Made by a program: the position numbers and the translations under genes. Shown here piece by piece: positions 33,870-41,680 of a stretch of DNA of 48,079 nucleotides (within the stretch, counting starts at the first letter, position 1; every line of letters starts with the position of its first letter). The notes beneath the pieces were generated by a model. It ran no database searches, was not told the DNA's origin, and was given only the letters and a program-made list of their open reading frames with translations. The stretch covers positions 1 through 48,079 of the forward strand of contig JAKQEA010000033.1 of the NCBI GenBank assembly GCA_029558715.1, read 5' to 3'. The stretch comes from Bacteroidota bacterium (GTDB taxonomy: Bacteria; Bacteroidota; Bacteroidia; Chitinophagales; Chitinophagaceae).

Positions 33870-35012
33870 CTATTTAGTAGTATGGTATGCTAGAATTCTC
33901 GCAAAATCAAAATCTGGAGAACCTTGTCTTGAGTAATAAAAAGAAAACTTAGCAATTATATCTTTTACGAAAGAAGATGTAATTGTTGCTTCTTTTCTAT
34001 AATTTACCAATTCTGTATACTTAATCGATGCGATTCGTTGAAAATTTATTAAACCGCCCTTTATAATAGTTGTATCAGGTAAATAATAATATTGCGGACT
34101 ACCATTATTTGTAATTAGCTTAAATATTGAGTCCCTTGCTTTTTCTACAGCCATAGCTTCATCATTGTTTGAAGGCTCCATTTTAGCTTTTTTAATCGAT
34201 GTGCCTAGGGGAGTGTCTTCAAAACTCTGTATTTCTGCTATTACTACCTGAGTAGCCTTGGGTTTTTTCTGTTCACCATGTGGCGCTAAATCGCATGCCG
34301 GATTAAGAATAACATATCTTTTATGGTTATTATTATTCTCTATAATAATATCCCCAGTAAAAAAATAATCTTTTATGCTTGGGACAATATAATTTTCAAT
34401 AGGGTAAACAATATCAAATTCACTTCCATCATCAGAAATTTCCAAATGTTCTTGTAAATGAGTTAGTGTATATCTAAGAAGTGGTTTTTCCGAGTCCTCT
34501 ATCTGCAACCATTCACCTAATGTATTTGATATATTTTTCCAAAAAATTTCATCCAGCATTTTTTCGACTAGCCCTTTTCTTCCTAAAATCTTAGTAATCC
34601 CAGTCTGATAGATATTAATAAGGTACATAATAATCTGTCCATAATCAGCATCAGTCTTATTTATTACTTGTAGAAATAAAGATGTTTTGAAATCGCCATT
34701 AAAATCACCTGGTGTGTTTGTTAATACAATTATTGGGAATCGAAGTTTTTGATATATTTCGCCAATTAAATCATTACCCTCGCTAACACCCACAGCTTGG
34801 CCGGTAGCAAGTTTTAGGTCGATAAAAGCCCCATTGAGATCATCCTTCATTGTATTAATCGCATCCAATCCGGCTTGTTTATCGCTCCTAACAATTGGTT
34901 CAATCTCAAAATTTGGAGATATCTCCATATTTAATATATCAATAGAATCTAAATAAATTTCTTGATCCAATGGGTTGTCCTCAACAATTAATAGTTTTAT
35001 TTTATCCGGCAT
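33870..35012 (-). CDS. Response-regulator receiver protein with unknown C-terminal domain
   Basis: A 380-residue protein. The N-terminal REC domain (about 5-135) keeps the phosphorylation residues: acidic pair in LLIVEDNPLD (E11, D12), phospho-acceptor D65 in GAFIDLKLA, T98/T100 in IIVLTNTPG, and K119 in VINKTD. The C-terminal 240 residues contain a notable YVILNPACDLAPHGEQKK segment, similar in flavour to the CDL motif of several abortive-infection-linked proteins, but no DNA-binding output domain is evident. It lies 2 nt after the double-GHKL gene, whose C-terminal half resembles a histidine kinase. Phosphotransfer between the two is the natural hypothesis. The gene is noticeably A/T-rich. 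Confidence 0.8.
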   Translation of the reverse strand: MPDKIKLLIVEDNPLDQEIYLDSIDILNMEISPNFEIEPIVRSDKQAGLDAINTMKDDLNGAFIDLKLATGQAVGVSEGNDLIGEIYQKLRFPIIVLTNTPGDFNGDFKTSLFLQVINKTDADYGQIIMYLINIYQTGITKILGRKGLVEKMLDEIFWKNISNTLGEWLQIEDSEKPLLRYTLTHLQEHLEISDDGSEFDIVYPIENYIVPSIKDYFFTGDIIIENNNNHKRYVILNPACDLAPHGEQKKPKATQVVIAEIQSFEDTPLGTSIKKAKMEPSNNDEAMAVEKARDSIFKLITNNGSPQYYYLPDTTIIKGGLINFQRIASIKYTELVNYRKEATITSSFVKDIIAKFSFYYSRQGSPDFDFARILAYHTTK

Positions 35013-35014
35013 TT

Positions 35015-37174
35015 CTATTTTTTTAACTCAATAGTAAAATATGCTCCAGCATCAGAGTGATGCGCCGTTATTGTTCCATTTAGTCTTTCAATTGCCTCGC
35101 CTGCGATAGGGAGTCCAAGGCCTGTTCCATCTAATTTTTTTGAAAATCCTGGTTCGAATATAACTCCAGATTCTATATTGAACTTTTCTATGCCTGGGCC
35201 ACTATCTTTATAGTGAATAATTATTTCTTCATTGTCAACAACGTCAATTTTTATTTTTTTCTCTCCTGCATTTGTTTGGCTTAGCCAATAAATACTATTC
35301 TCAATTAAATTAGTTAAGGCAATAAGTAAATCTTCTTCCCATCCTTTTAATTTGATATCATCATTACATTCGACTTGATTCAAAATATTACCATCATTTA
35401 GCTTACCCTCAAAAATTCGTAATGCTTTTGTAATTGCCCCTTTAATATAAAACTCTTTTTTTTCACCTCTGTTTTGTTTCGCTAATGGATCTAATCTTCT
35501 AAAGAGATCTGCCAATATTTCGCTTTGTTGTTTAAAGTTTTCTAATCTACTTAAAATGTCATCATATAAATCATTATCCCATTTTCTTTCAGCTTTGTAA
35601 TGAATTAACCATCTTGAAAGGTTTGGTGACTGTTGTTTAAAATAATGAACAGGTTTCCTGCCTTCATGCAGAAGAACAGTTACAATTTTTCCAAGAGTTG
35701 CCTGTCCCTGATAAATAGCTATGGTGTTTTGTATGTTTTCAAGAAATTTGGATTTCCTTTCTGCATCTTTATGTATAATTTTTGAAATCTCTTTAACGAC
35801 ACTTTCATCAATTTGTAAGTGGCTTAACTTTTTACTTACTTCATCTGTAAGAGTGCTGTAGTCAAATAAATTTTGAATTTCCTGACTAACATTTTTTGTC
35901 TGTCTTCCCTTTCCAGTTTTTTGCCGATAAGAAAATCTCCTTTCTTCAAGTTCCTTCAGCACGGATTTAAGGAGTCTGACAAGTCCAAAATAATATGCAT
36001 TCTCTTTCAAACCATCCCGGGCACTTTTTTCTTCGAGATGTGATATTCTTTCAGGCTTTATGTTTACGAAACCAACAACCTGATTATTACTTACACGCAA
36101 AGAAAAATTCTGAATTCTATCTTTATCAAGATTTAACCAATCAATTCCACCATTACCATAAGGTCTTATTCTGAAACCTTCTCTATAAAGGTTTACTCCA
36201 TACACTTCATCAAGCATTCTGCGGGCATCTCTCTTCCCAACAGCTAAATTAGAAATGGGATCAATTAATCCTTTATCAATTAAATTGCTTATTGCCTCCG
36301 GATCTCTATCAAAAACTCTTATATCAAATTCAATTGGCCCACAGTATTGCTCATTTCTGCTTACTTCAATCTTAATATTTATAACATCTGCTGGAAGGTT
36401 TGGCTCAGCATTATTTTCATACAATGCATTGACAATTCCTTCCTCGGTTATTACACCTGAAATTTTATAATCAAAAAGTTCAATGATTGGAAAGGCCTCT
36501 ATTTCGAAAATATTATTATTGTATTCTTCAAACGGACAGTCAATAAAAGCCAAGTTGATTTGAAATTCATCTTGATTTACAAGTAAGGGAGACTTTAATT
36601 TTCTTAATTCATTTGTTAAACTGGCTAACTCTGATCTTCCCCATTGAGCCATTTTTTTACCTGAGGCAGTTATGTAGAGCTTAGTTCCGGATAAATTATT
36701 TGTACCCTCCTCTTTGGTTACTAAAATCTCTACGTCTTCTAAAAACTCTTTTGACTCGAAATGAGACCAATTGATTAGAACTTCAGTTTTTTCTCCCTTC
36801 AAATCAACGGTGCTTAATATTAAAGTTTCACCAAGAACAGCTGCAGCATATCTTCCTATTCCTTTTTTACCTTGGAAAAGACGCCCACCTGGACTCGAAA
36901 CTCGATTAACTTTATCTTTAGTAGCTGGTACAAGCCATGCATTTAAAACTACTTCGTTTGACATTCCATGGCCGTCATCTTCTATTTCAATTTTTAAGAC
37001 ATCCTCATTATCAACCTTTGTGTATCTAAACACAATGTCGACTTTAGATGAATCGGCATCGTATGAATTCTTAACTAGTTCTACAATTGCAGCATATACG
37101 TCACCAATTAAGTCTTCCCCGATTGTTGAAATTAACCGAGCAGCAGGTCTTATTTTTGTTATTTGTGCCTCCAT
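35015..37174 (-). CDS. Double GHKL ATPase: MORC/MutL/Hsp90-like N-terminus and histidine-kinase-like C-terminus
   Basis: A 719-residue protein with two ATP-binding modules. Module one (1-about 210) has N-box ELVKNSYDAD (E32, N36, D39), G1 DDGHGM (67-71) and G2 GKKGIGRYAA (102-110), the MutL/MORC/Hsp90 pattern, followed by an S5-like transducer (about 215-370). Module two is histidine-kinase-like, with LLHEGRKPVHYF (H503, a possible phospho-acceptor), a coiled dimerisation helix, N-box LIENSIYWL (E625, N626), DSGPGI (657-662) and GTGLGLPIAGEAI (683-695). Such fusions are rare. The next gene is a REC protein. Start codon ATG directly follows the methyltransferase stop (TAGATG). Confidence 0.85.
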   Translation of the reverse strand: MEAQITKIRPAARLISTIGEDLIGDVYAAIVELVKNSYDADSSKVDIVFRYTKVDNEDVLKIEIEDDGHGMSNEVVLNAWLVPATKDKVNRVSSPGGRLFQGKKGIGRYAAAVLGETLILSTVDLKGEKTEVLINWSHFESKEFLEDVEILVTKEEGTNNLSGTKLYITASGKKMAQWGRSELASLTNELRKLKSPLLVNQDEFQINLAFIDCPFEEYNNNIFEIEAFPIIELFDYKISGVITEEGIVNALYENNAEPNLPADVINIKIEVSRNEQYCGPIEFDIRVFDRDPEAISNLIDKGLIDPISNLAVGKRDARRMLDEVYGVNLYREGFRIRPYGNGGIDWLNLDKDRIQNFSLRVSNNQVVGFVNIKPERISHLEEKSARDGLKENAYYFGLVRLLKSVLKELEERRFSYRQKTGKGRQTKNVSQEIQNLFDYSTLTDEVSKKLSHLQIDESVVKEISKIIHKDAERKSKFLENIQNTIAIYQGQATLGKIVTVLLHEGRKPVHYFKQQSPNLSRWLIHYKAERKWDNDLYDDILSRLENFKQQSEILADLFRRLDPLAKQNRGEKKEFYIKGAITKALRIFEGKLNDGNILNQVECNDDIKLKGWEEDLLIALTNLIENSIYWLSQTNAGEKKIKIDVVDNEEIIIHYKDSGPGIEKFNIESGVIFEPGFSKKLDGTGLGLPIAGEAIERLNGTITAHHSDAGAYFTIELKK

Positions 37175-38434
37175 CTAAAAAAGTTTCTTTAAAAATTTTG
37201 CAATTTCAACAGCCATTAATGGTGGCACCGCATTTCCAATTTGTTTAAATGCTGCTGTTCTGTTTCTTCCTTCGTTCACTCCTTCAAAATAAAAATCATC
37301 CGGAAAAGATTGCAGACGGGCTGCTTCCCGTACAGTCAATGAACGGTTTTGTTTTATATCGGGATGTATATAATAGTGCCCGTCTTTGGCAATATGTGCC
37401 ACTACTGTTTGTGAATAAGCAGCTTTTTCATTTACCACCTTAAAGCGGTCAAAGAAAGAGTGGCGGTTTTTATGTGTCATTAACCTTTGTGGAAGAGAAG
37501 TATAACTTAATCTTTCTCCCTGCAGCATTTGCTCCACGGCAATGCGGTATATCTCCTTATCCTGTTCTGTATGCGGCCTTGCTATATGCTGGGTGAGTAT
37601 TTCCATCCCATTTCGTATGCCACTTTTGTCCAGGTACTCTGTTTTTGGTTTTCTGTATGTAAGGCTTTCGCCTTTATCAACTCCTTGCCCTGCATGTAAC
37701 GGAGGAAGATCGCTCAGCAACTCTTTAACGATGTGTTTTGTGCTATTGCGTATTGCTTCCAGATCAGGCAGTATTATTTTTAATTCTTTCTGCCAGCCGA
37801 TTATGATCACTCTCTTTCTATTTTGCAGTACACCAAAATTGTTGGCTTCAACGGTAAACAGTTTCATATGGTAGCCTTTCTTTTCAAAAAGCTTTTCCAT
37901 ATTCGTCAGATAAATACCTGAACCGGCAGATTTTAATCCCAGCACATTTTCAAAAACAAACAGTTTAGGATTATACTTCTCCAGGTATTTGGCATACTGC
38001 ACATAGAGATAGTTTCTGTGGTCACCCTTCATACCATCTTTACGTCTTGCCCTTCCCACCAATGAATAAGCCTGGCAGGGCGGGCCACCAATAATTAAAT
38101 CCACTTTCCGGTTGCCAAGCAATGACTCAATGGTTTTATGAATTTTGGGGTTATTGTCTGCTCCTATTGGCAGATTGATTACACTTTTCAGTATTTCTTC
38201 AGGGACTTTACTATACAGGTACTCCCTGTTTATTTCACCTTTCAGGTATTGCTTATAGATATCAAGCTTTCCATTTGCTTTAAGATAATGATATGCCGCC
38301 CTTGTTCTCAATGTATAACAGGCGGCTTCATCCATTTCCACATGTGCAATAAGTTCATATCCTGCCCGGATAAATCCTTCTGATAAACCTCCTGCACCGG
38401 CAAAGAGGTCGATAAAAGTCAACTTCTTTGTCAT
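37175..38434 (-). CDS. dcm: DNA cytosine-5 methyltransferase
   Basis: A 419-residue C5 methyltransferase with motifs in order: FIDLFAGAGGLSEGF (I, SAM), GGPPCQAYS (IV, with the catalytic Cys), FVFENV (VI), QNRKRVIIIG (VIII), REAARLQSFPDDF (IX) and QIGNAVPPLMA (X). About 45 extra residues sit between motifs I and IV. The target recognition region lies before motif IX, and the target site cannot be read from sequence. It would protect the cell's own DNA in this system and may, together with Vsr, influence mismatch repair. Its start overlaps the end of the XRE gene by one base. Confidence 0.95.
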   Translation of the reverse strand: MTKKLTFIDLFAGAGGLSEGFIRAGYELIAHVEMDEAACYTLRTRAAYHYLKANGKLDIYKQYLKGEINREYLYSKVPEEILKSVINLPIGADNNPKIHKTIESLLGNRKVDLIIGGPPCQAYSLVGRARRKDGMKGDHRNYLYVQYAKYLEKYNPKLFVFENVLGLKSAGSGIYLTNMEKLFEKKGYHMKLFTVEANNFGVLQNRKRVIIIGWQKELKIILPDLEAIRNSTKHIVKELLSDLPPLHAGQGVDKGESLTYRKPKTEYLDKSGIRNGMEILTQHIARPHTEQDKEIYRIAVEQMLQGERLSYTSLPQRLMTHKNRHSFFDRFKVVNEKAAYSQTVVAHIAKDGHYYIHPDIKQNRSLTVREAARLQSFPDDFYFEGVNEGRNRTAAFKQIGNAVPPLMAVEIAKFLKKLF

Positions 38435-38652
38435 TACTTAAATTCTTTACTGTCGAAAAATTCTTTGGGTGTTGTTCCTAATGCGCTGATGATTTTATCA
38501 AGTGTAGAGAGAGAAATATTTTTTCTGCCGTTTTCAATGTGAGTGAGATAGGTTCTTTCCATCTCTGCCTCATATGAAAATTTCTGTTGTGATAAGTTTC
38601 TGGCTTTTCTTAGTTGGGTAATTCGCTGTCCAACTTTGGTTTTCAAATCCAT
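38434..38652 (-). CDS. XRE-family HTH regulator (C-protein-like)
   Basis: A 72-residue protein that is a single HTH domain: RKARNLSQQKFSYEAEMERTYLTHIENGRKNISLSTLDKI, with the recognition helix around residues 30-45. Size and position before a DNA methyltransferase are those of controller (C) proteins of restriction-modification systems. The start at ATG 38652 is preferred over a TTG two codons upstream. It overlaps the dcm start by one base, and GGACAC/GTGTCC repeats lie upstream. Confidence 0.85.
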   Translation of the reverse strand: MDLKTKVGQRITQLRKARNLSQQKFSYEAEMERTYLTHIENGRKNISLSTLDKIISALGTTPKEFFDSKEFK

Positions 38653-38684
38653 AAACAATTGGGTAAGTAAGTTTGGGAAATACC

Positions 38685-38760
38685 GTGTACTTCAGGACAC
38701 AAAATGCCCTAAGGCGAATTTATCTTTGTGTCCCAGAATATACGGCATACTATAGGACAC
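38685..38760. promoter_or_regulatory. GTGTCC/GGACAC repeats upstream of the XRE-dcm operon (putative C-boxes)
   Basis: GGACAC occurs at 38695-38700 and 38755-38760, and GTGTCC at 38728-38733. GTGTACTTCAGGACAC (38685-38700) is an imperfect palindrome. GGACACAAA (38695-38703) is the reverse complement of TTTGTGTCC (38725-38733). TACTTCAGGACAC and TACTATAGGACAC (38688-38700 and 38748-38760) match at 11 of 13 positions. They lie 33-108 nt upstream of the XRE start. The HTH protein of this operon is the obvious ligand. Confidence 0.55.
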
Positions 38761-38863
38761 ATTGTTAATTGCGAGAACTCTGAATAGCAGAACAAGAATA
38801 ACACTTAGTGCATAAAGTACATTTGCCTTTAAGTCACTATTAATAAGTGAGGAATAAAAGAAA

Positions 38864-39277
38864 TCAGGAGAGTTTCTTCAGTAAGGAAGAAAGGGTTCTA
38901 TCAAGCTTCGCAGGCCTAAGCTTGCATTCCCAGATGGTAATAATCTTCCAGCCTTCTTTCTTCAAAGCCTTTACGGCTTTAGCATCATTGGCTTTGTTGG
39001 TGTTTATTTTATCCAGCCACCATTGCGTTCTTGTTTTGGGAACTACAAAGTATTTGCAGTTTTTATGTCCGTGCCAGAAACAGCCGTGTATGAAAATGAT
39101 GGTTTTATATTTCGGTAAAACAATATCCGGCTTACCCGGCAGTGTTTTTTTATGCAGAGAATAACGGAAGCTATTGGCATGTAAGAATTTCCGCACCAGA
39201 ATTTCCGGTTTGGTATTGGTCGCTTTTATCTGCGACATGTTGTAGCTGCGGGTCTTTTTATCATGTACATCAGCCAT
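38864..39277 (-). CDS. vsr: Very short patch repair (Vsr) endonuclease
   Basis: A 137-residue Vsr protein. The signature is complete: SQIKATNTKPEILVRKFLH, LPGKPDIVLPKYKTIIFIHG, CFWHGHKNCKYFVVPKTR, and the WKIITIWECKL end. The catalytic Asp is in LPGKPDIVL, the zinc-site Cys and His are in GCFWHGHKNC. Vsr nicks DNA beside T:G mismatches left by deamination of 5-methylcytosine and commonly accompanies Dcm enzymes. It is upstream of the XRE-dcm operon on the same strand, with about 210 nt of regulatory sequence between. In some related systems a Vsr-like enzyme is thought to act as the restriction nuclease. Confidence 0.95.
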   Translation of the reverse strand: MADVHDKKTRSYNMSQIKATNTKPEILVRKFLHANSFRYSLHKKTLPGKPDIVLPKYKTIIFIHGCFWHGHKNCKYFVVPKTRTQWWLDKINTNKANDAKAVKALKKEGWKIITIWECKLRPAKLDRTLSSLLKKLS

Positions 39278-39374
39278 TCGTTAAAGTTACTGCCCCACCC
39301 TCAATAGCATACTAACCATCGTCATTGTTTTCCGGTTCCCGGCAGCTTAACTTACTTCCAATAAATTTCGCTGT

Positions 39375-39563
39375 ATGAAATACAAAGTGCACAAGCTGGA
39401 GGTAACCAAAAACGAAGCGCAGCAACAACTGGAGCAGTTCATCAACAGCCTGCGGGGCGAGGTGGTAAGTGTGGTGCCTTATGTGGCCCCGCTGTTCAGG
39501 CCCATGGGCGCCACTTCCAATGTTAAGTTTTTACTGGTGGTGGAAAAGCTGCCCGGCAGGTGA
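39375..39563 (+). CDS. Small DUF4177-like protein
   Basis: A 62-residue protein with the DUF4177 pattern: an opening strand YKVHKLEV, then EQFINSLRGEVVSVVPYV, and a final strand FLLVVEKL. Family members are small beta-alpha-beta proteins of unknown role. It starts at ATG 39375 with a short upstream region shared divergently with the vsr gene. Confidence 0.65.
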   Translation: MKYKVHKLEVTKNEAQQQLEQFINSLRGEVVSVVPYVAPLFRPMGATSNVKFLLVVEKLPGR

Positions 39564-39564
39564 C

Positions 39565-39750
39565 TCAATACTCCGCTTTAATATCATCCGGGTAAAATAC
39601 ATCAGCCTTCTCTTCCGTACCCTTGTAGCGGCTAAAAAGTGATAAGGTTGAACGCACCGCCGGCAGAAATACATTGTCAAATGAGCGGGGAAGAAGCTTC
39701 TTCTTTTCTTTTATTTGGCGTAGCTTTAAAAAGGTTTGCTGCCCGGTAAT
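39565..39750 (-). other. Open coding-looking frame without ATG (possible remnant or small gene)
   Basis: Reading leftward, 61 codons are open between stops at 39751-39753 and 39565-39567. The sequence KKKLLPRSFDNVFLPAVRST and EEKADVFYPDDIKAEY looks protein-like and not random. No ATG or GTG near the 5' end gives a complete start; only ATT or an internal GTG is available. It could be the 3' end of a decayed gene, or a small gene using a rare start. Confidence 0.3.
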
Positions 39751-39758
39751 TCATTTGT

Positions 39759-40157
39759 ATGCCTGCATACGCTATTGAAATTATCCTGAATCGCCAGCTG
39801 GCGGATTGTTTGTCCATGCCGGTTTTTATTACCGATACGGCCGGTAATCTTATATTTTATAATGAGCCTGCAGAAAAGGTCCTCGGCACCCGGTTTGAAG
39901 AAACCGGTGAAATGAAAGTGGAAACCTGGTCCACCATTTTCAAACAGCAGGATGATGAGGGCAATCTATTGCCGCCGGACAGCCTGCCGCTGGTAAGAAC
40001 CATAAAGGACCAAACCCCTAACCACAAAACATTCTGGATAGTGAGCATGCTGGGCAAAACGGAAAAAATATCTGTAACGGCATATCCCATCATCGGCCGG
40101 GCGGGAAATTTCCTGGGCGCCGTTGCCATTTTCTGGCAGGTAAAAGATGCATCATGA
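39759..40157 (+). CDS. PAS-domain protein
   Basis: A 132-residue protein consisting of one PAS domain: CLSMPVFITDTAGNLIFYNEPAEKVLG, a middle with DEEGNxLPP-type loop (DDEGNLLPPDSLPLVR), and a closing strand NFLGAVAIFWQV. PAS domains bind small ligands or mediate signalling contacts. Its stop overlaps the start of the metallo-beta-lactamase gene by four bases (ATGA). The two products may work together as sensor and enzyme. The start at ATG 39759 is the only suitable one. Confidence 0.85.
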   Translation: MPAYAIEIILNRQLADCLSMPVFITDTAGNLIFYNEPAEKVLGTRFEETGEMKVETWSTIFKQQDDEGNLLPPDSLPLVRTIKDQTPNHKTFWIVSMLGKTEKISVTAYPIIGRAGNFLGAVAIFWQVKDAS

Positions 40158-40990
40158 AGGTTACACTGCGGGGTGTTCGTGGTTCCATACCCACTACCAG
40201 CCCCCATATGTCACATTATGGAGGTAATACTTCCTGCGCCATAGTAAGCGAAGAGGATCGTATACTGGTGATGGATGGCGGATCGGGTATGCAGCAGTTC
40301 AACCTGCCGGAGGGCACAGGTATGAACCGGGTGGATATATTATTAACGCACCTGCATCTTGATCATATCCAGGGTCTCGGTTTCTTCATTCCTTTTTTTA
40401 ACCCGGAGAATGATATACATATCTGGGGACCGGCCAGTACCACTAACAGCCTGCATGCAAGGCTCAGCCGCTATCTTTCTCCGCCCCTGTTCCCGGTGCA
40501 GCTGCGGGAGCTGCCCTGCAAGCTTACCTTACATGAAATTGAAAACAGCTCCTTTGCAATCGGGCCCTTTACCATTGAATCACGGTTTGTGATCCACCCG
40601 GGGCCCACGGTGGGTTTTCGTGTAAGCAATGGCCGGTCTGTTTTTACCTATATCCCCGATCATGAACCGGCGCTGGGTGCAAATGGTTTGCTAACGGATA
40701 CAAAATGGCTCTCCGGTTTTGACCTCGCCGTGAATGCCGACCTGCTGCTGCATGATGCACAATATTCCTATCAGCAATATCCATCCAAAAAAGGCTGGGG
40801 CCATAGCAGTATGGATGATGCAGCAAAGTTTGCTTCGCTGGCCGGTGTAAAGCATCTGCTGCTGGCACATCATGATCCCGCCCATACAGATGCACAGCTG
40901 GATGAGTTATTTGCCGACCTGAAAAAAAGAAAAAACTACTCCTTCAATTATGAACTGGCAGCGGAGGGCATGCAGATAAATCTGCCATAA
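40154..40990 (+). CDS. Metallo-beta-lactamase-fold hydrolase
   Basis: A 278-residue enzyme of the MBL fold. The opening RGVRGSIPTTSPHMSHYGGNT is typical of a signalling-linked subgroup. Metal ligands appear in THLHLDHIQGLG (H66, H68, D70, H71), H148, D201 in LLLHDAQYS and H239 in LLLAHHDP. Some relatives are cyclic-nucleotide phosphodiesterases or accompany PAS and receiver proteins. The substrate cannot be told. It is translationally coupled to the PAS protein by a 4-nt overlap. Confidence 0.85.
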   Translation: MKVTLRGVRGSIPTTSPHMSHYGGNTSCAIVSEEDRILVMDGGSGMQQFNLPEGTGMNRVDILLTHLHLDHIQGLGFFIPFFNPENDIHIWGPASTTNSLHARLSRYLSPPLFPVQLRELPCKLTLHEIENSSFAIGPFTIESRFVIHPGPTVGFRVSNGRSVFTYIPDHEPALGANGLLTDTKWLSGFDLAVNADLLLHDAQYSYQQYPSKKGWGHSSMDDAAKFASLAGVKHLLLAHHDPAHTDAQLDELFADLKKRKNYSFNYELAAEGMQINLP

Positions 40991-41082
40991 TTCTTTCAAC
41001 CCGGGTCAGCCTATACACTGCGGATTATGGAGCAAAGAATAAAACAGGTCCACCGGATAAAACTTCGGAAATACATAAGGGA

Positions 41083-41580
41083 TCAGTGAAAATCATTTTC
41101 GTCAGCGCTTGGTCCATAGCTTCCGGGAATCGGGATATTGAGCAACCGCAGGTACACTCCCAGTTGTGCCCGGTGGTGTATCTGCTGGCTGAGCGACATC
41201 CTCAATACATCGATCTTGGGATCGGTGAGGTAAACCTGTTCACCATTACGCAGTGTCCATGGTTTGCTCAGCACTTTTTCATTTTCCGGTACCAGCACAG
41301 CAAGTCCTTCGCTGTATCTTTTGTCAAACAGGTCCAGTAACTCTTTGCTGTTGTTCACTGCAGGCTGCTCCGGGTAAGTGGCAAAGTCAAGTTCGTCGGT
41401 GGTGAGAGTCATGTGTATCCAGCCGGGCAGATCAGCCAGGTGAGTGGCAAGCTGGTTCATGGCCATGGATCTTTCATGGGGTGTATAGTTCCATTGCTCA
41501 GCGGGGATGCGTGCCAGCATCTTGCGGGTAGTGGCGCCTTCTTCAATGAATTGCTGCTTCAGGTAATCAATGATGCTCAT
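41083..41580 (-). CDS. DinB-family protein
   Basis: A 165-residue helical protein with the DinB/YfiT four-helix layout. A metal-binding histidine triad is suggested by NQLATHLADLPGW (His after helix two) and MSLSQQIHHRAQLGVYLRLL (two His). Some members are thiol-S-transferases and others have unknown function. The ATG at 41580 begins MSIIDYLKQQF, a standard start. A frame ten codons longer exists but lacks support. Confidence 0.8.
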   Translation of the reverse strand: MSIIDYLKQQFIEEGATTRKMLARIPAEQWNYTPHERSMAMNQLATHLADLPGWIHMTLTTDELDFATYPEQPAVNNSKELLDLFDKRYSEGLAVLVPENEKVLSKPWTLRNGEQVYLTDPKIDVLRMSLSQQIHHRAQLGVYLRLLNIPIPGSYGPSADENDFH

Positions 41581-41680
41581 AGTTGGTTGTTTTATTTGTT
41601 TACACAAAACAACAACCCCCCAGTGACAGCCCTATGTCAGCAGCCTTTGATTTTATTTTTCCTGTTACTCCACCGGTCAG

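Noticed and set aside
38721-38728. Plus-strand promoter TATCTTTG before vsr
   Set aside because: It matches the -7 consensus, but there is no spaced -33 element and the only gene downstream is antisense.
24413-39277. Prophage or insertion sequence carrying the accessory island
   Set aside because: No integrase, transposase, terminal repeats or phage structural gene was found within the island. Mobility would have to be shown by comparison with relatives.
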